Positions 43,807 to 52,546 of a DNA stretch of 64,000 nucleotides are shown piece by piece. The translations under genes were made by a program, and so were the position numbers. Each line of letters opens with the position of its first letter. The first letter of the stretch is position 1. The notes under the pieces are model-generated. The model was not told where the DNA came from, searched no databases, and worked only from the letters and a program-made list of their open reading frames with translations. Source of the DNA: Salirhabdus sp. Marseille-P4669 (GTDB taxonomy: Bacteria; Bacillota; Bacilli; Bacillales; Alkalibacillaceae); NCBI RefSeq assembly GCF_900240405.1, contig NZ_OEQK01000008.1:156117-220116 (forward strand). Direction: 5' to 3'.

Positions 43807-46489
43807 CTTTCCACCTTTCCAAACATATTTTGATTAAGTCACAAGCAGCGCATGATTTTTTACTTGGATTTGGCATAAAATACCCCTCTGATATCTTTCG
43901 CATTGATTGGTCCAAGTCACTAATTAAATCATCAATTTCATCCTTATTTACATTCACTTCTTGTGAGATCAATTTCTGTTGTTTGAATGATTCCCCAACA
44001 TTTACAATGTCTGTATTTTTCACTTTTTTACCCATACGCTCTAATACGTAATTATAGAATTGAAGCTGTCTCTCATATCTCGGGAGTAAATGCTCATGAA
44101 TATTTGATTTCCAATCTCTTATTCTGTATGAATCTTCATTTTCCAACTCGATACTATCGATAATTCCATATATCACTCCTTTTTCTAAAGGCAACTCTAT
44201 TTTAACTTCTGATTCAACATTACTCTTTAAAGCACCTATACTTTGGAGGAATTGTATTCTCTTAATTATTGCCCTCTTATGTTTTTGCTCTCTCTCCTCA
44301 GTCACATAAGGAAGATGAACATACAGGTCCACTTGCCGCTTAATTTCCTCCAACGACCATTCTCTATTGTCCTCAAGACGTCTCTGTATTAGCTCATGCA
44401 ATCCTTTACCGAAACCAAGCTCATCGCCAACAGCAGGTTGAACACCAGCAACACGACGCACTCCAAATTGGAAACCACATTCTAAATGGAGTAATAAATC
44501 AGATAATCCAATCATTATTGGAGAAGTCTCCTCCTCCGATAAATCTTCAGGTGCTATTGCCCAAATAGTTTTATCTATTTCTTTAATTGAATTCTTTTTA
44601 GTGATTAGCCCCTTTTTTGCCAACTCTTTCAAAAAGATCGATCGTTTTTTCTCTGTTCTATTGTTTGGATCCAATAAGTAGAGACGTTCTTTTGCTCGTG
44701 TAACAGCAACATAAAAAAGCCTTCTTTCATCCTCTGTAGTAGTTCCATATCTTCCTGCTATTTCATCAGGAAAACTTGTACCATGACCACGTGGGGATAA
44801 TGGGAACCTTTTGGATGATAACATTGGTATTAAGACTATTGGCCATTCAAGTCCCTTTGATTGATGGACAGTTGAAATAAGAACACCATTTATATTTTCT
44901 TTAATAGGCAGACTTTCACCGAAATCTTCTTGATTCCGGATTAAAGCATAATAAATCTCAGAAATTACTCCTCTAGGGGTTCGTCTGGGACTACCAGGTA
45001 TTCTTCTCCTATGTATTTCCTCTACACTTCTAATAATTTGTGTTGCGATTCCAAGTGCCGCTAATAGTTCTGGATCATCTTGCTTAAGCCCAATTCCGCA
45101 CTTGTCTAAAAAATCATATAACATTCCTCTTACATCGTAAGTTGCATTTGATAGATTCTCTATCGCATCTAACCAGTCATTTAGGCTATCCCAAAAGACA
45201 TCTTCTGCTTCTTCGATATCCAACCATATTGAAACACTGTTCCAGAGAGCAAGCGCTTCCCCTTCTATTTGTTTTTCCTCAATCTCATTTCTCGGTTCAA
45301 CATGCTCTTTACGAAGCCAGTTAAATATAGGTAATAAAAATTCATTAATAAATTGTGTACTTCGACTTAACACTGGACAATAAACTGGTATCCCATGTGA
45401 TCTTAATGTTTCCATAAATGGTACGCCTGCACCTGTTACCGATCTTAAAAGAATGGCCATTTTATTCCAAGGTACACCATTTCTGTAATGTTCCATCAAA
45501 ATTTCTACAACAGTGTCAACTTGCTCTGATTCAGAAGAAAGGCTTAACCAATTTACCTCATCACAATCTACTTCTTCTCTCCCAGGAATCATTATTTTTT
45601 CTCTATCTCTTAAAGCAATGTTTTCCGCAACAGCATTTGCTAAACGAACAATTTCTGGTCTAGACCGGTAATTACTAGTTAAGCGATGAACTGTAACATC
45701 ATTAAATTCCTTTGGGAAATTTAAAATTCTTTCAACATCGCTCCCTCTCCAGTTGTAAATTGATTGTAAATCATCACCTACAACAATTATATTTGCTAAG
45801 TCAGGTGCCATTAATTTTATTAATTCTACCTGAGCTGGATTTACATCTTGATATTCATCTACATAAAGCGACTTCAATTTACCTATAGGACCATGCTCTT
45901 TTAACAAGTTTGTGGAATATCTAATCATATCTCCGAAAGTCATCATTTTGTTTTTCTGCACAATATTTACAAATCTAGCAATACTATTTTTTATATTTGA
46001 TGGTAATTCATTCAAAGTCAGGTTTTCGTTATAGAAAACTTCGAGATCAGATATATAATCTTCTACTCCAAACGGATATACCTTTCCATATATTTCAGCT
46101 AGATTTAGTTCATCATAAAGTCTACTCACCAAAGTTTTTAAGTGTAGCTCATCTATAGGGGAAAAGTTATAAAATGTGCTCTGATTTGAAAGGTATTGTA
46201 AACACCAACCATGGATAGTACCAATGTAAATCCCAGTAAGGTCTATTTCTGGGGCTACTTCACTCACAATATTATGTACTCTAATTAATAATTCTTCAGC
46301 TGCCTTTTCCGTGAATGTAAAAGCAACTATCTCCGAAGCAGGTATGCCTTCAATTAAATCCGAAATAAGCATTTGAACTAAAGTACGGGTTTTACCTGAT
46401 CCTGCTGCCGCTAAGATAGATGCATTTCTACTTGATCGTAATAAAGGTTGTTGTTGTTCTAGCGATAATCCATGAATAAATTTATTCAA
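43790..46489 (-). CDS. UvrD/AddA-like SF1 helicase fused to a Fe-S PD-(D/E)XK nuclease
   Basis: An 899-residue enzyme. The helicase part has Walker A AAGSGKTRT near residue 30, FTFTEKAAEEL, DEYQDVNPAQ (motif II), GDDLQSIYNWRGS (III), LTSNYRS (IV), TVHQSKGLEWP (V) and FYVAVTRAKERLYL (VI). The C-terminal 250 residues are a RecB/AddB-type nuclease: LECGF, GIIDSIE, YRIRDWKSN, QLQFYNYVL and CAACDLIKIC. One distant and three clustered cysteines suggest an iron-sulphur cluster as in AddB and Cas4. I choose TTG at 46489 because GAGGGGG lies 6 bases before it; the ATG two codons earlier touches that site. First gene of the operon. Confidence 0.85.
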   Translation of the reverse strand: MNKFIHGLSLEQQQPLLRSSRNASILAAAGSGKTRTLVQMLISDLIEGIPASEIVAFTFTEKAAEELLIRVHNIVSEVAPEIDLTGIYIGTIHGWCLQYLSNQSTFYNFSPIDELHLKTLVSRLYDELNLAEIYGKVYPFGVEDYISDLEVFYNENLTLNELPSNIKNSIARFVNIVQKNKMMTFGDMIRYSTNLLKEHGPIGKLKSLYVDEYQDVNPAQVELIKLMAPDLANIIVVGDDLQSIYNWRGSDVERILNFPKEFNDVTVHRLTSNYRSRPEIVRLANAVAENIALRDREKIMIPGREEVDCDEVNWLSLSSESEQVDTVVEILMEHYRNGVPWNKMAILLRSVTGAGVPFMETLRSHGIPVYCPVLSRSTQFINEFLLPIFNWLRKEHVEPRNEIEEKQIEGEALALWNSVSIWLDIEEAEDVFWDSLNDWLDAIENLSNATYDVRGMLYDFLDKCGIGLKQDDPELLAALGIATQIIRSVEEIHRRRIPGSPRRTPRGVISEIYYALIRNQEDFGESLPIKENINGVLISTVHQSKGLEWPIVLIPMLSSKRFPLSPRGHGTSFPDEIAGRYGTTTEDERRLFYVAVTRAKERLYLLDPNNRTEKKRSIFLKELAKKGLITKKNSIKEIDKTIWAIAPEDLSEEETSPIMIGLSDLLLHLECGFQFGVRRVAGVQPAVGDELGFGKGLHELIQRRLEDNREWSLEEIKRQVDLYVHLPYVTEEREQKHKRAIIKRIQFLQSIGALKSNVESEVKIELPLEKGVIYGIIDSIELENEDSYRIRDWKSNIHEHLLPRYERQLQFYNYVLERMGKKVKNTDIVNVGESFKQQKLISQEVNVNKDEIDDLISDLDQSMRKISEGYFMPNPSKKSCAACDLIKICLERWKDDAND

Positions 46490-46681
46490 ACTCATCCCCC
46501 TCTATTTAAAAAATTATTATGTAAAACTTAACCTTTATAGTAAATTTTAACTATATAGTATTATCCTACCAAATAATTAGCTCCTTTTGTAATTAATTCT
46601 TAAACTTTATGTCTTAAACTTACAACTTCTAGACACATCTCTTCTAAAACTAAATTGTTTTTATTATTGTTGTTGATTCCG

Positions 46682-46731
46682 TCTAAAAGTTAGTCTAGAA
46701 TTGAATGTACAGAAGTTATAAGACTTTTAGA
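46682..46731. promoter_or_regulatory. Candidate res site of the serine recombinase
   Basis: TCTAAAAGT (46682-46690) and ACTTTTAGA (46723-46731) form an inverted repeat just upstream of the recombinase gene, where resolvase-type enzymes bind and regulate themselves. The remainder of 46490-46753 has no gene. Confidence 0.4.
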
Positions 46732-46753
46732 TGACAACAAAGGAGATAACATC

Positions 46754-47311
46754 ATGGCTATTATTGGATATGCTAGAGTAAGTACCATTGGACAAGACTT
46801 AGAATTACAGAAAGAAAAGCTTGAGGAATATGGATGCGAGAAGATTTTCATGGAAAAACAAAGTGGGGCAAAATCCGATAGAATTGAATTAGAAAAGGCG
46901 TTGAACTATTTACGACCAGGGGATAAGTTAGTCGTATATAAGATTGATCGCCTAGCTCGTAGCACATTTGATTTACATAAAATCGCTAGAGAGCTACAGG
47001 ACCGTAATATAGGTTTGGTGTTTATTAAAGAGCAGATTGATTTCACTACACCAGCCGGAAAGCTAATGTTTACCTTGTTAGGTGCAATCGCTGAGTTTGA
47101 ACGTGATTTAATTAATGAACGTACTAGAGAAGGAAGGGAAAGAGCGAAGAAGCAAGGAAAGCATATGGGACGTAAGGGGAAAGACGAAAAAGACATTCGG
47201 AAAGCTATAAAGCTCTATGCAGAACGAGAACAAAATGGCCTTAGTGTAAACGACATAGTGAAAATGACAGGTGTTCCTCGTTCTACTATATATGCGAAAT
47301 TGAAAATTTAG
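46754..47311 (+). CDS. Serine recombinase (resolvase/invertase type)
   Basis: A 185-residue recombinase. The catalytic domain begins MAIIGYARVSTIGQD with catalytic Ser near residue 10, has YKIDRLARS (RLxRS) near residue 61-69, GKLMFTLLGAIAEFERDLI as E-helix start and a C-terminal helix-turn-helix (LSVNDIVKMTGVPRSTIYAKL). It resolves or inverts DNA between res-type sites. CAAAGGAGAT precedes the ATG. It lies between the defence cargo and the satellite half, on the opposite strand to its neighbours, so it may have brought in one part. Confidence 0.92.
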   Translation: MAIIGYARVSTIGQDLELQKEKLEEYGCEKIFMEKQSGAKSDRIELEKALNYLRPGDKLVVYKIDRLARSTFDLHKIARELQDRNIGLVFIKEQIDFTTPAGKLMFTLLGAIAEFERDLINERTREGRERAKKQGKHMGRKGKDEKDIRKAIKLYAEREQNGLSVNDIVKMTGVPRSTIYAKLKI

Positions 47312-47324
47312 TAAAAAAATCCTT

Positions 47325-47348
47325 GCGACTACACAAATGGTTAGTCGC
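47325..47348. terminator. Hairpin GCGACTA/TAGTCGC
   Basis: A 7-bp stem followed by TTTATAGGTTT, after the recombinase gene. A similar hairpin lies at 48283-48311 on the other side of the GIY-YIG gene. Confidence 0.55.
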
Positions 47349-47401
47349 TTTATAGGTTTATTACAACAAACCCCCTTCGAATTAAAGAAATTTGTGTTAG
47401 A

Positions 47402-48214
47402 CTATCTCTTACTTTTATTGTTATTGTTTTTATATTCTTTAATCATTGTACGAAATCCTTTGTGGAAATTTAGATTAAGTGGTAACCCAAGCTCCGAGAA
47501 TAATTTACTTGTGTAAACCATTCTCTTTCGTCCATTTGTTAAGGTTAATAAAAAATCTTTGCCCTTTGTTTTTATTATCCTACTAAGCAATAAATCAGCA
47601 GCTATTGCATATTCGCTGTTTTTGAAAATGGGCTTGTCCAATATATTACCGATCACCTTATTATATCCATTCGGAAATAATGAGTTATAAGCAATTATTG
47701 CATAGCCTTCTAATTCATTTAAGGATGAAAATCTTGTATTTTCCAAAGGTATTAAACTTATACAAAAATCATCTCCTAAGTTAAAATCCTCGTATACTCC
47801 AATATTTCCTGAATTTAAAACAAAGTGCATATAGGCCCTATCAAATACTTTTTCTGCTTGACCAATATAATATTTGTCTTGTACATAATTATGTATGATA
47901 TAAATACCAGAAAAATTTTTTATCGACTGACGCTCTCTTTCACTCTTATTTTTCAGTTTAAGTAACTCTTGTGGTGTAACTTTTAACATTGCCCCTCTTA
48001 ATTTGTCTAATTCTTTCTTAACCTTGTCTTTATTATTAAGCCAGTCTTGCTTAGTTTTTATTATGTGAAAATATAAAGGTGAGATTTCATTAGGTTCGTT
48101 ATCTTCTAAAACATGTCGTATCCAAGTTAGTTCATCCACTGATAACATATCTTTATCAATAGCTTCCCTAATTGATTTTCCAATTAAATTTTCAAAACTT
48201 TCTTCTGTAATCAT
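47402..48214 (-). CDS. GIY-YIG domain protein
   Basis: A 270-residue protein with a GIY-YIG nuclease domain at about residues 100-190: FSGIYIIHNYVQDKYYIGQAEKVFDRAYMHF contains the two name motifs and the downstream Arg, and the Glu/Asn part is LNELEGYAIIAY and FPNGYNKVIG. The N-terminal 95 residues are helical and unrecognised. The ATG at 48214 follows AAAGGAGGT. It is bracketed by two similar hairpins. A homing-type or host-defence nuclease is plausible. Confidence 0.72.
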   Translation of the reverse strand: MITEESFENLIGKSIREAIDKDMLSVDELTWIRHVLEDNEPNEISPLYFHIIKTKQDWLNNKDKVKKELDKLRGAMLKVTPQELLKLKNKSERERQSIKNFSGIYIIHNYVQDKYYIGQAEKVFDRAYMHFVLNSGNIGVYEDFNLGDDFCISLIPLENTRFSSLNELEGYAIIAYNSLFPNGYNKVIGNILDKPIFKNSEYAIAADLLLSRIIKTKGKDFLLTLTNGRKRMVYTSKLFSELGLPLNLNFHKGFRTMIKEYKNNNNKSKR

Positions 48215-48282
48215 TTCTTTATACCTCCTTTTAGTTAAAAAATTCCCTGCCATTTATTAAATCAAAAAACCAATTAAAAATT

Positions 48283-48311
48283 AAAGCGACTGCCTAATCG
48301 GTAGTCGCTTT
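48283..48311. terminator. Hairpin AAAGCGACTGCC/GGTAGTCGCTTT
   Basis: A 12-bp near-perfect stem (one mismatch) around TAATC, with AT-rich ends both ways. Probable terminator of the nuclease lipoprotein gene on the minus strand. Confidence 0.7.
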
Positions 48312-48366
48312 ATTAAATTAAAACCAAGTTTATTCGCTCTTTGATTTGGCCACAAAGTACTGGGTC

Positions 48367-49341
48367 TTACTCACCTACCATACCATCACCATCACGATCG
48401 TCCATATATGGATACAACCAATGGTCGCTCGTTATCGGCATACTGAAACCTGCTGCTTTTGCTTCTTTAATCGTAACTTTTCCATTACCATTTGTATCAA
48501 CACTAGAAATATCACCGTTTGTGGTTGGACTTGTTGGCTCCGAAGGATTATTTTCGGTTAAACCTTGGGATTCGTTTACTTCATCAGGGTTCACATTGTC
48601 AAATGTATCAACAATTTCGTTACCCATTATAGTGTAGGAATATTGATAACTTGAAGGAATCTGCGTTTTCGTATCAGGATAGGTGATAATGGCTTCAAAA
48701 TTCGTAGCTCCACCGGCATCACGAATTACTTTTTCCATATACGCTTGATCACCATGACGGTTCAGTGTACTATCTTGTGGTGTAATATTATAAGCATTCG
48801 ATACCCCACCGAGAGAATCGGCAATCACATGACCTTCATCTAAACTGTCGCTTTCCACTCCGGGTACCTTTGCTTCATCAGAATAATACCTGCCAGATGA
48901 TAGTACTGGTTCATTCTCGTCATCTTGAAGAATGATTTCGTCAGCAATTACACGTACCAGTTGGCCGTGTTCATTCGTAAATGCCCAATATTCACGGTCC
49001 CCATAACCAATGTCAACGACAACATTAGGTTCACGATAACCAGACAAATCACCACCATCGACTTCAATCAGTTCGTATCCTGGAAATCGTTCATCATTTG
49101 ATTGTTTAGGTGGTTCCTTAACAACTGGTTCTTCCGTAACAGGATCCTCTACGATCGGATCTTCCACAACCGGAGAGGTAGGTTCTTCCTCTTTTTGTTC
49201 TTCTTTTGTATTTGGCTCAACCGTTGTGACTTCTGGTGGATTGGTTTGCTCAACTGTTTTAGGTGTAACTTTTACGCTGGTACAACCAACCAAAAATATA
49301 GTCACTATAACTAAGATTAAATAGTTCATTTTCTTTTTCAT
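48367..49341 (-). CDS. Secreted lipoprotein with non-specific endonuclease domain and Ca-binding repeats
   Basis: A 324-residue exported protein. Lipobox LVGC with Cys near residue 18, then a Pro/Glu/Thr-rich linker, then a DNA/RNA endonuclease domain (about residues 90-230) whose active-site region is DEGHVIADSLGGVSNAYNITPQDSTLNRHG. An EF-hand-like DTNGNGKVTIKEA and a final Excalibur-like DDRDGDGMVGE suggest Ca binding. ATG at 49341 follows AGGAGAG; the 33-residue upstream extension is rejected. It resembles extracellular nucleases used for DNA scavenging or uptake and is an unusual cargo for a satellite. Confidence 0.8.
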   Translation of the reverse strand: MKKKMNYLILVIVTIFLVGCTSVKVTPKTVEQTNPPEVTTVEPNTKEEQKEEEPTSPVVEDPIVEDPVTEEPVVKEPPKQSNDERFPGYELIEVDGGDLSGYREPNVVVDIGYGDREYWAFTNEHGQLVRVIADEIILQDDENEPVLSSGRYYSDEAKVPGVESDSLDEGHVIADSLGGVSNAYNITPQDSTLNRHGDQAYMEKVIRDAGGATNFEAIITYPDTKTQIPSSYQYSYTIMGNEIVDTFDNVNPDEVNESQGLTENNPSEPTSPTTNGDISSVDTNGNGKVTIKEAKAAGFSMPITSDHWLYPYMDDRDGDGMVGE

Positions 49342-49478
49342 TTTATGCTCTCCTATAATATTTTCATATAATTCATTAATAAAATCTGCTAACGTTGTTA
49401 CCCTATTGATGAAGACAATTAAGTATCTTAATTCCCGCATGTTTTAAAATTTTTTATAAACACTAGACCTATAACTAA

Positions 49479-49781
49479 TCATCTACTTTTTTCGTCAGGG
49501 TTATTGCCAAACTTTCTTAGTGCCTCTTCATTCTGATTAACAGCTTTATTGTATGATTCTCGTATACGATTTGAACGCTCATCGCGTTCTATTATATCGT
49601 CTAACCATTCATCTAAATTACCTTTAACCTGAACCATATCCTTTGAGTAATCTTCAAACATTCTTTTCATGGCTTCAGGTACTTTAGCCTGTATTCGTTT
49701 AACCTCACAATCTAGTTCTCTATCCTTAAAACCTTGTTTTATTAAATCCCTTCTAATTAAATCTGTAAAATCCATATCCAC
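49479..49781 (-). CDS. Unknown small helical protein
   Basis: A 100-residue, charged and mainly helical protein with no recognisable family, first part MDFTDLIRRDLIKQGF. The GTG at 49781 has AAGGGG 7 bases before it and is a better start than the ATG two codons later. Part of the minus-strand gene run of the island. Confidence 0.55.
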   Translation of the reverse strand: MDMDFTDLIRRDLIKQGFKDRELDCEVKRIQAKVPEAMKRMFEDYSKDMVQVKGNLDEWLDDIIERDERSNRIRESYNKAVNQNEEALRKFGNNPDEKSR

Positions 49782-49822
49782 GAATAGTTCCCCTTCCTAA
49801 AAAATTATACAATATCCGTAAT

Positions 49823-50065
49823 TTAAGCTTTTGTTATGGAGCTTACAATAGTCCTTGACAGCTGTTTAGCTACGTCCCCATTTATAGTTAATGCATAAAC
49901 CGTTCCATATGTTATTCCTGCAACGACAATTACACCACATGCTGCTGCACCATAAGCAAATATTTTACCATTATCTCTTACAACATCACCATTAAGTTCA
50001 AACTTAAATTTGCCAAACTCGATTTTTATATTCTCTTCTCTACTGTTTTCTTTACTTATAATCAG
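49823..50065 (-). CDS. Small membrane protein with non-standard start
   Basis: An 80-codon frame with good coding character: a charged N-terminus (SKENSREENIKIEFGKFKFE), then one hydrophobic helix (IFAYGAAACGVIVVAGITYG). It contains no in-frame ATG, GTG or TTG. A strong ribosome site AAAGGAGATGA directly precedes CTG (50065) and ATT (50062), so initiation at CTG or ATT is probable. It follows the previous gene's stop by a few bases. Function unknown. Confidence 0.45.
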   Translation of the reverse strand: MIISKENSREENIKIEFGKFKFELNGDVVRDNGKIFAYGAAACGVIVVAGITYGTVYALTINGDVAKQLSRTIVSSITKA

Positions 50066-50074
50066 TCATCTCCT

Positions 50075-50332
50075 TTATACTCTATCCTTTTGTTCATTAT
50101 GCTTACGACAATATTCCTTAAAACCTTCCAAATCTGGGTTTCTAGCTGATTTTGCAAAAGCTAATACAATATTAGAATACTTTTTATAGCATTTTGAGCA
50201 TCTATACCCTATAAATAAATTATTATCATTATGCAACTTATGCCGTTTTCTTTTTAATTTTTTATTACAATCCTTACATACAGTAAGATCTACAAAATTT
50301 TCTCCCTTTAGTTTCTTTTTTTTTAATATCAT
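50075..50332 (-). CDS. Small zinc-ribbon protein
   Basis: An 85-residue basic protein with two CxxC pairs (VCKDCNKK near residue 19 and RCSKCYKK near residue 45), a typical zinc ribbon, and many Lys residues. It may bind nucleic acid. It starts 5 bases after the stop codon of the HNH gene, with AAGGAA upstream at a rather long distance. Function unknown. Confidence 0.6.
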   Translation of the reverse strand: MILKKKKLKGENFVDLTVCKDCNKKLKRKRHKLHNDNNLFIGYRCSKCYKKYSNIVLAFAKSARNPDLEGFKEYCRKHNEQKDRV

Positions 50333-50337
50333 ATAGC

Positions 50338-51492
50338 CTAATTCCTTCCACCAATATTATGCCATTCATGTTTATGATAAAGCTGTAGCACTTTCGAACC
50401 ATCCTCTGAAACAAATGCATTTTTCTCATTAATGTACCTAAATGGAGATTTATAGTGATGAAACATTTTATGGTGCTGAGGACAAACAACGACAACATTG
50501 CTAACGTGATCTACAACAAAGTCTCCACTGTCTTGTTCCTCAGAAGTTTTATTTAACACTTCACTAAAGCCTTCAATGTGATGTACTTCAACATATTTCT
50601 TGCCATTCTGCATTTCTATTTTTGGTATAGGGTTGCTAGGATCACACAATTGGCACTCATAGAGATATAACTTCTTTAGATTCTCAACTAATTTTCTACT
50701 TCTGTTATATCGCTTGGTAATATTCGTATTACTTATTTTTACTTTTTGGAGATCGCCCTGGATATTCATAACTTCATCAATTAGGGATTGCTCATTAAAT
50801 CTACCTTTTATCCTTTTAAACGAATCCTTGTAATCATCATATTTTTCATTGATAATGGGTTTCATTTCAAATGTATATACACTTCTAATCTTTCCATTAT
50901 CATCTGGCTGTGATTCAATATGATAGTCCATCACTCGAAACATGCCTAAGAACATATAATGATTGTCTTTTACTTTTTGGAAAACATGTACGGGTGTCTT
51001 TTCAATTTGACATTCATATAATCGTAAATTACCAAACTTTAATTCTTGGTCACCATTTCTTCCTTCACCAGTGTAATATAGTGTGTCATTAATAAAACGA
51101 TCTTCATATGGATTGTCATGTTTTCCACTAATAGTAGTTATTATTGAAACATTTGGATCTCCTGTACGATAGCGAATCCCTTTAACGCCACGATTATTAA
51201 TGACTTCCGTAAACTCTTTATATGTAAATTTATCCCCTACCGATATCTTATAAGCATTTGATGAAGCAATATTCATACTTAAAAGTTGACTTAGAATTAA
51301 GTTATCGGAACGCTTAGATTCATTTCTAACCAGATACTCAACTTCATCCTCGTTCACTAAATACATGCCTTTTGAAGCACGTTTGACAGGAATTAATCTT
51401 TCTTCTCTTATCCAGCGACGTATCGTTTCTTCATGTTTAGCATACTTCTCTGCTGCTTCTGATACGGTTATTAAATTACTCAGTAAAAACAT
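50338..51492 (-). CDS. HTH - PUA/SRA-like - HNH nuclease, putative modification-dependent endonuclease
   Basis: A 384-residue three-part protein. Residues 1-60 are an excisionase/MerR-like helix-turn-helix (LITVSEAAEKYAKHEETIRRWIREERLIPVKR). Residues 80-210 have the pattern of a PUA/SRA-like reader: GVKGIRYRT, DTLYYTGEGRNGDQ, GNLRLYEC, VHVFQKV, FLGMFRV. Residues 275-360 hold an HNH endonuclease with CQLCDP, VEVHHIEGFSE, VVVVCPQHHKMFHH. SRA-HNH fusions cut modified DNA, so this may be a type IV restriction enzyme. The start is doubtful: ATG at 51492 touches the AAGGGG site, while CTG at 51483 has ideal spacing. Confidence 0.75.
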   Translation of the reverse strand: MFLLSNLITVSEAAEKYAKHEETIRRWIREERLIPVKRASKGMYLVNEDEVEYLVRNESKRSDNLILSQLLSMNIASSNAYKISVGDKFTYKEFTEVINNRGVKGIRYRTGDPNVSIITTISGKHDNPYEDRFINDTLYYTGEGRNGDQELKFGNLRLYECQIEKTPVHVFQKVKDNHYMFLGMFRVMDYHIESQPDDNGKIRSVYTFEMKPIINEKYDDYKDSFKRIKGRFNEQSLIDEVMNIQGDLQKVKISNTNITKRYNRSRKLVENLKKLYLYECQLCDPSNPIPKIEMQNGKKYVEVHHIEGFSEVLNKTSEEQDSGDFVVDHVSNVVVVCPQHHKMFHHYKSPFRYINEKNAFVSEDGSKVLQLYHKHEWHNIGGRN

Positions 51493-51678
51493 CCCCTTAA
51501 CAGATACAACACTTTCTCTACGTTAAATGTTGTATCTAAACTTTTACTGTTATTATAACCCTTACATTTAAAATAACAAGAGGAAATATAGAAAATTATG
51601 CATTGAAGTGTAACCACTACCATTAGCGAAATATTACTATATAATAGGTAAATCCATCGAAAAAAGGAGAGTAGAAAA

Positions 51679-51969
51679 ATGAAAGAAGTTACTGTAACTT
51701 TTATTGCCCAAGATGATGTTAAGGGTGGTAGATACACTATTTATAAAAAAGCGTATCAACTTAACGACGAATGGATTGCTTATTCAAGTCAAAATAGTAT
51801 TGATCTTGATTGGATAAAAGTCTGTAATGAAGAAGGACCAGTATTAGATTTAGTAGATAAGACTTTCAAAACGATTGCTATTGACTTACAAAACGTAGAG
51901 AACATTAATATAAAAGATGAACAAGTAGTGACTTTTTTAAAGTGTTTAGTTGGAAAACATGCTGAATGA
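51679..51969 (+). CDS. Unknown small protein
   Basis: A 96-residue soluble protein, beta-rich at the start (MKEVTVTFIAQDDVKGGRYTIYKKAYQL), with no recognised family. AAAAAAGGAGAG precedes the ATG with good spacing. It is one of few plus-strand genes in the satellite half and lies just before the GATA repeat. Confidence 0.6.
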   Translation: MKEVTVTFIAQDDVKGGRYTIYKKAYQLNDEWIAYSSQNSIDLDWIKVCNEEGPVLDLVDKTFKTIAIDLQNVENINIKDEQVVTFLKCLVGKHAE

Positions 51970-51991
51970 TTTTAAATACCGCTGCCAAAGG

Positions 51992-52023
<32 letters not shown>

Positions 52024-52045
52024 GAAACCCTTGATGAAATGGAAC

Positions 52046-52083
52046 TTCAGGAAAGCCCATCAGTTTTGATGAGCTTTCCTGAA
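52046..52083. terminator. Hairpin TTCAGGAAAGC/GCTTTCCTGAA
   Basis: A stem of 10-11 bp with additional pairing (ATCA/TGAT) in the loop, downstream of the GATA repeat and overlapping the small frame. No clear T run. Confidence 0.5.
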
Positions 52084-52117
52084 GTAGCAATAATGCCACT
52101 ACACTTCTTATTAATTT

Positions 52118-52360
52118 TTAATTATTTCTATTTGGAAAAGGAATAACATTACCTACTGGACTCTGTACCTCTGCAACACTTACTCCATTAAGAAAAGAGT
52201 ACTTATCTAAAATATACTTATATGTACCTTTGTCTAGTATTTCTAAAGAGCTTGAGTTATAGCATCTTTGGTGAATAACTGTATTTAAAATATCAAGAAC
52301 AACCCTATCAGTTGCTTTATAATGCATTTTACAAATGGGACACCTTAAACGATTATTCAT
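52118..52360 (-). CDS. Small zinc-finger-like protein
   Basis: An 80-residue protein with CPICKMHY near residue 7 and HQRCYN near residue 29, a CxxC...HxxC zinc-binding pattern. ATG at 52360 follows TGGAGGT by 6 bases; the longer frame upstream lacks a ribosome site. Short proteins of this sort are common in phage and satellite genomes. Function unknown. Confidence 0.6.
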   Translation of the reverse strand: MNNRLRCPICKMHYKATDRVVLDILNTVIHQRCYNSSSLEILDKGTYKYILDKYSFLNGVSVAEVQSPVGNVIPFPNRNN

Positions 52361-52546
52361 CAATATACCTCCAGTGAAAATTTTTACATAATATAACTTT
52401 AATACAATAAGATTGATATTATCTCCTTCTAAATAATAAAATTTGTCGAAAAAAGTTAAATAGTAGTTTGCTCCTATCAATTTTAAATAAATATTTTTAG
52501 TGGAGCCTCTGGTTTTTTTTATGAATACGTTCAAAGTGAAAATAAT

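Noticed and set aside
39016..46489. BREX, DISARM, Dnd/Ssp, Druantia or Gabija identity for the defence operon
   Set aside because: None of the marker proteins (PglZ, BrxC, DrmA/B, DndC, GajA-type OLD) is present.
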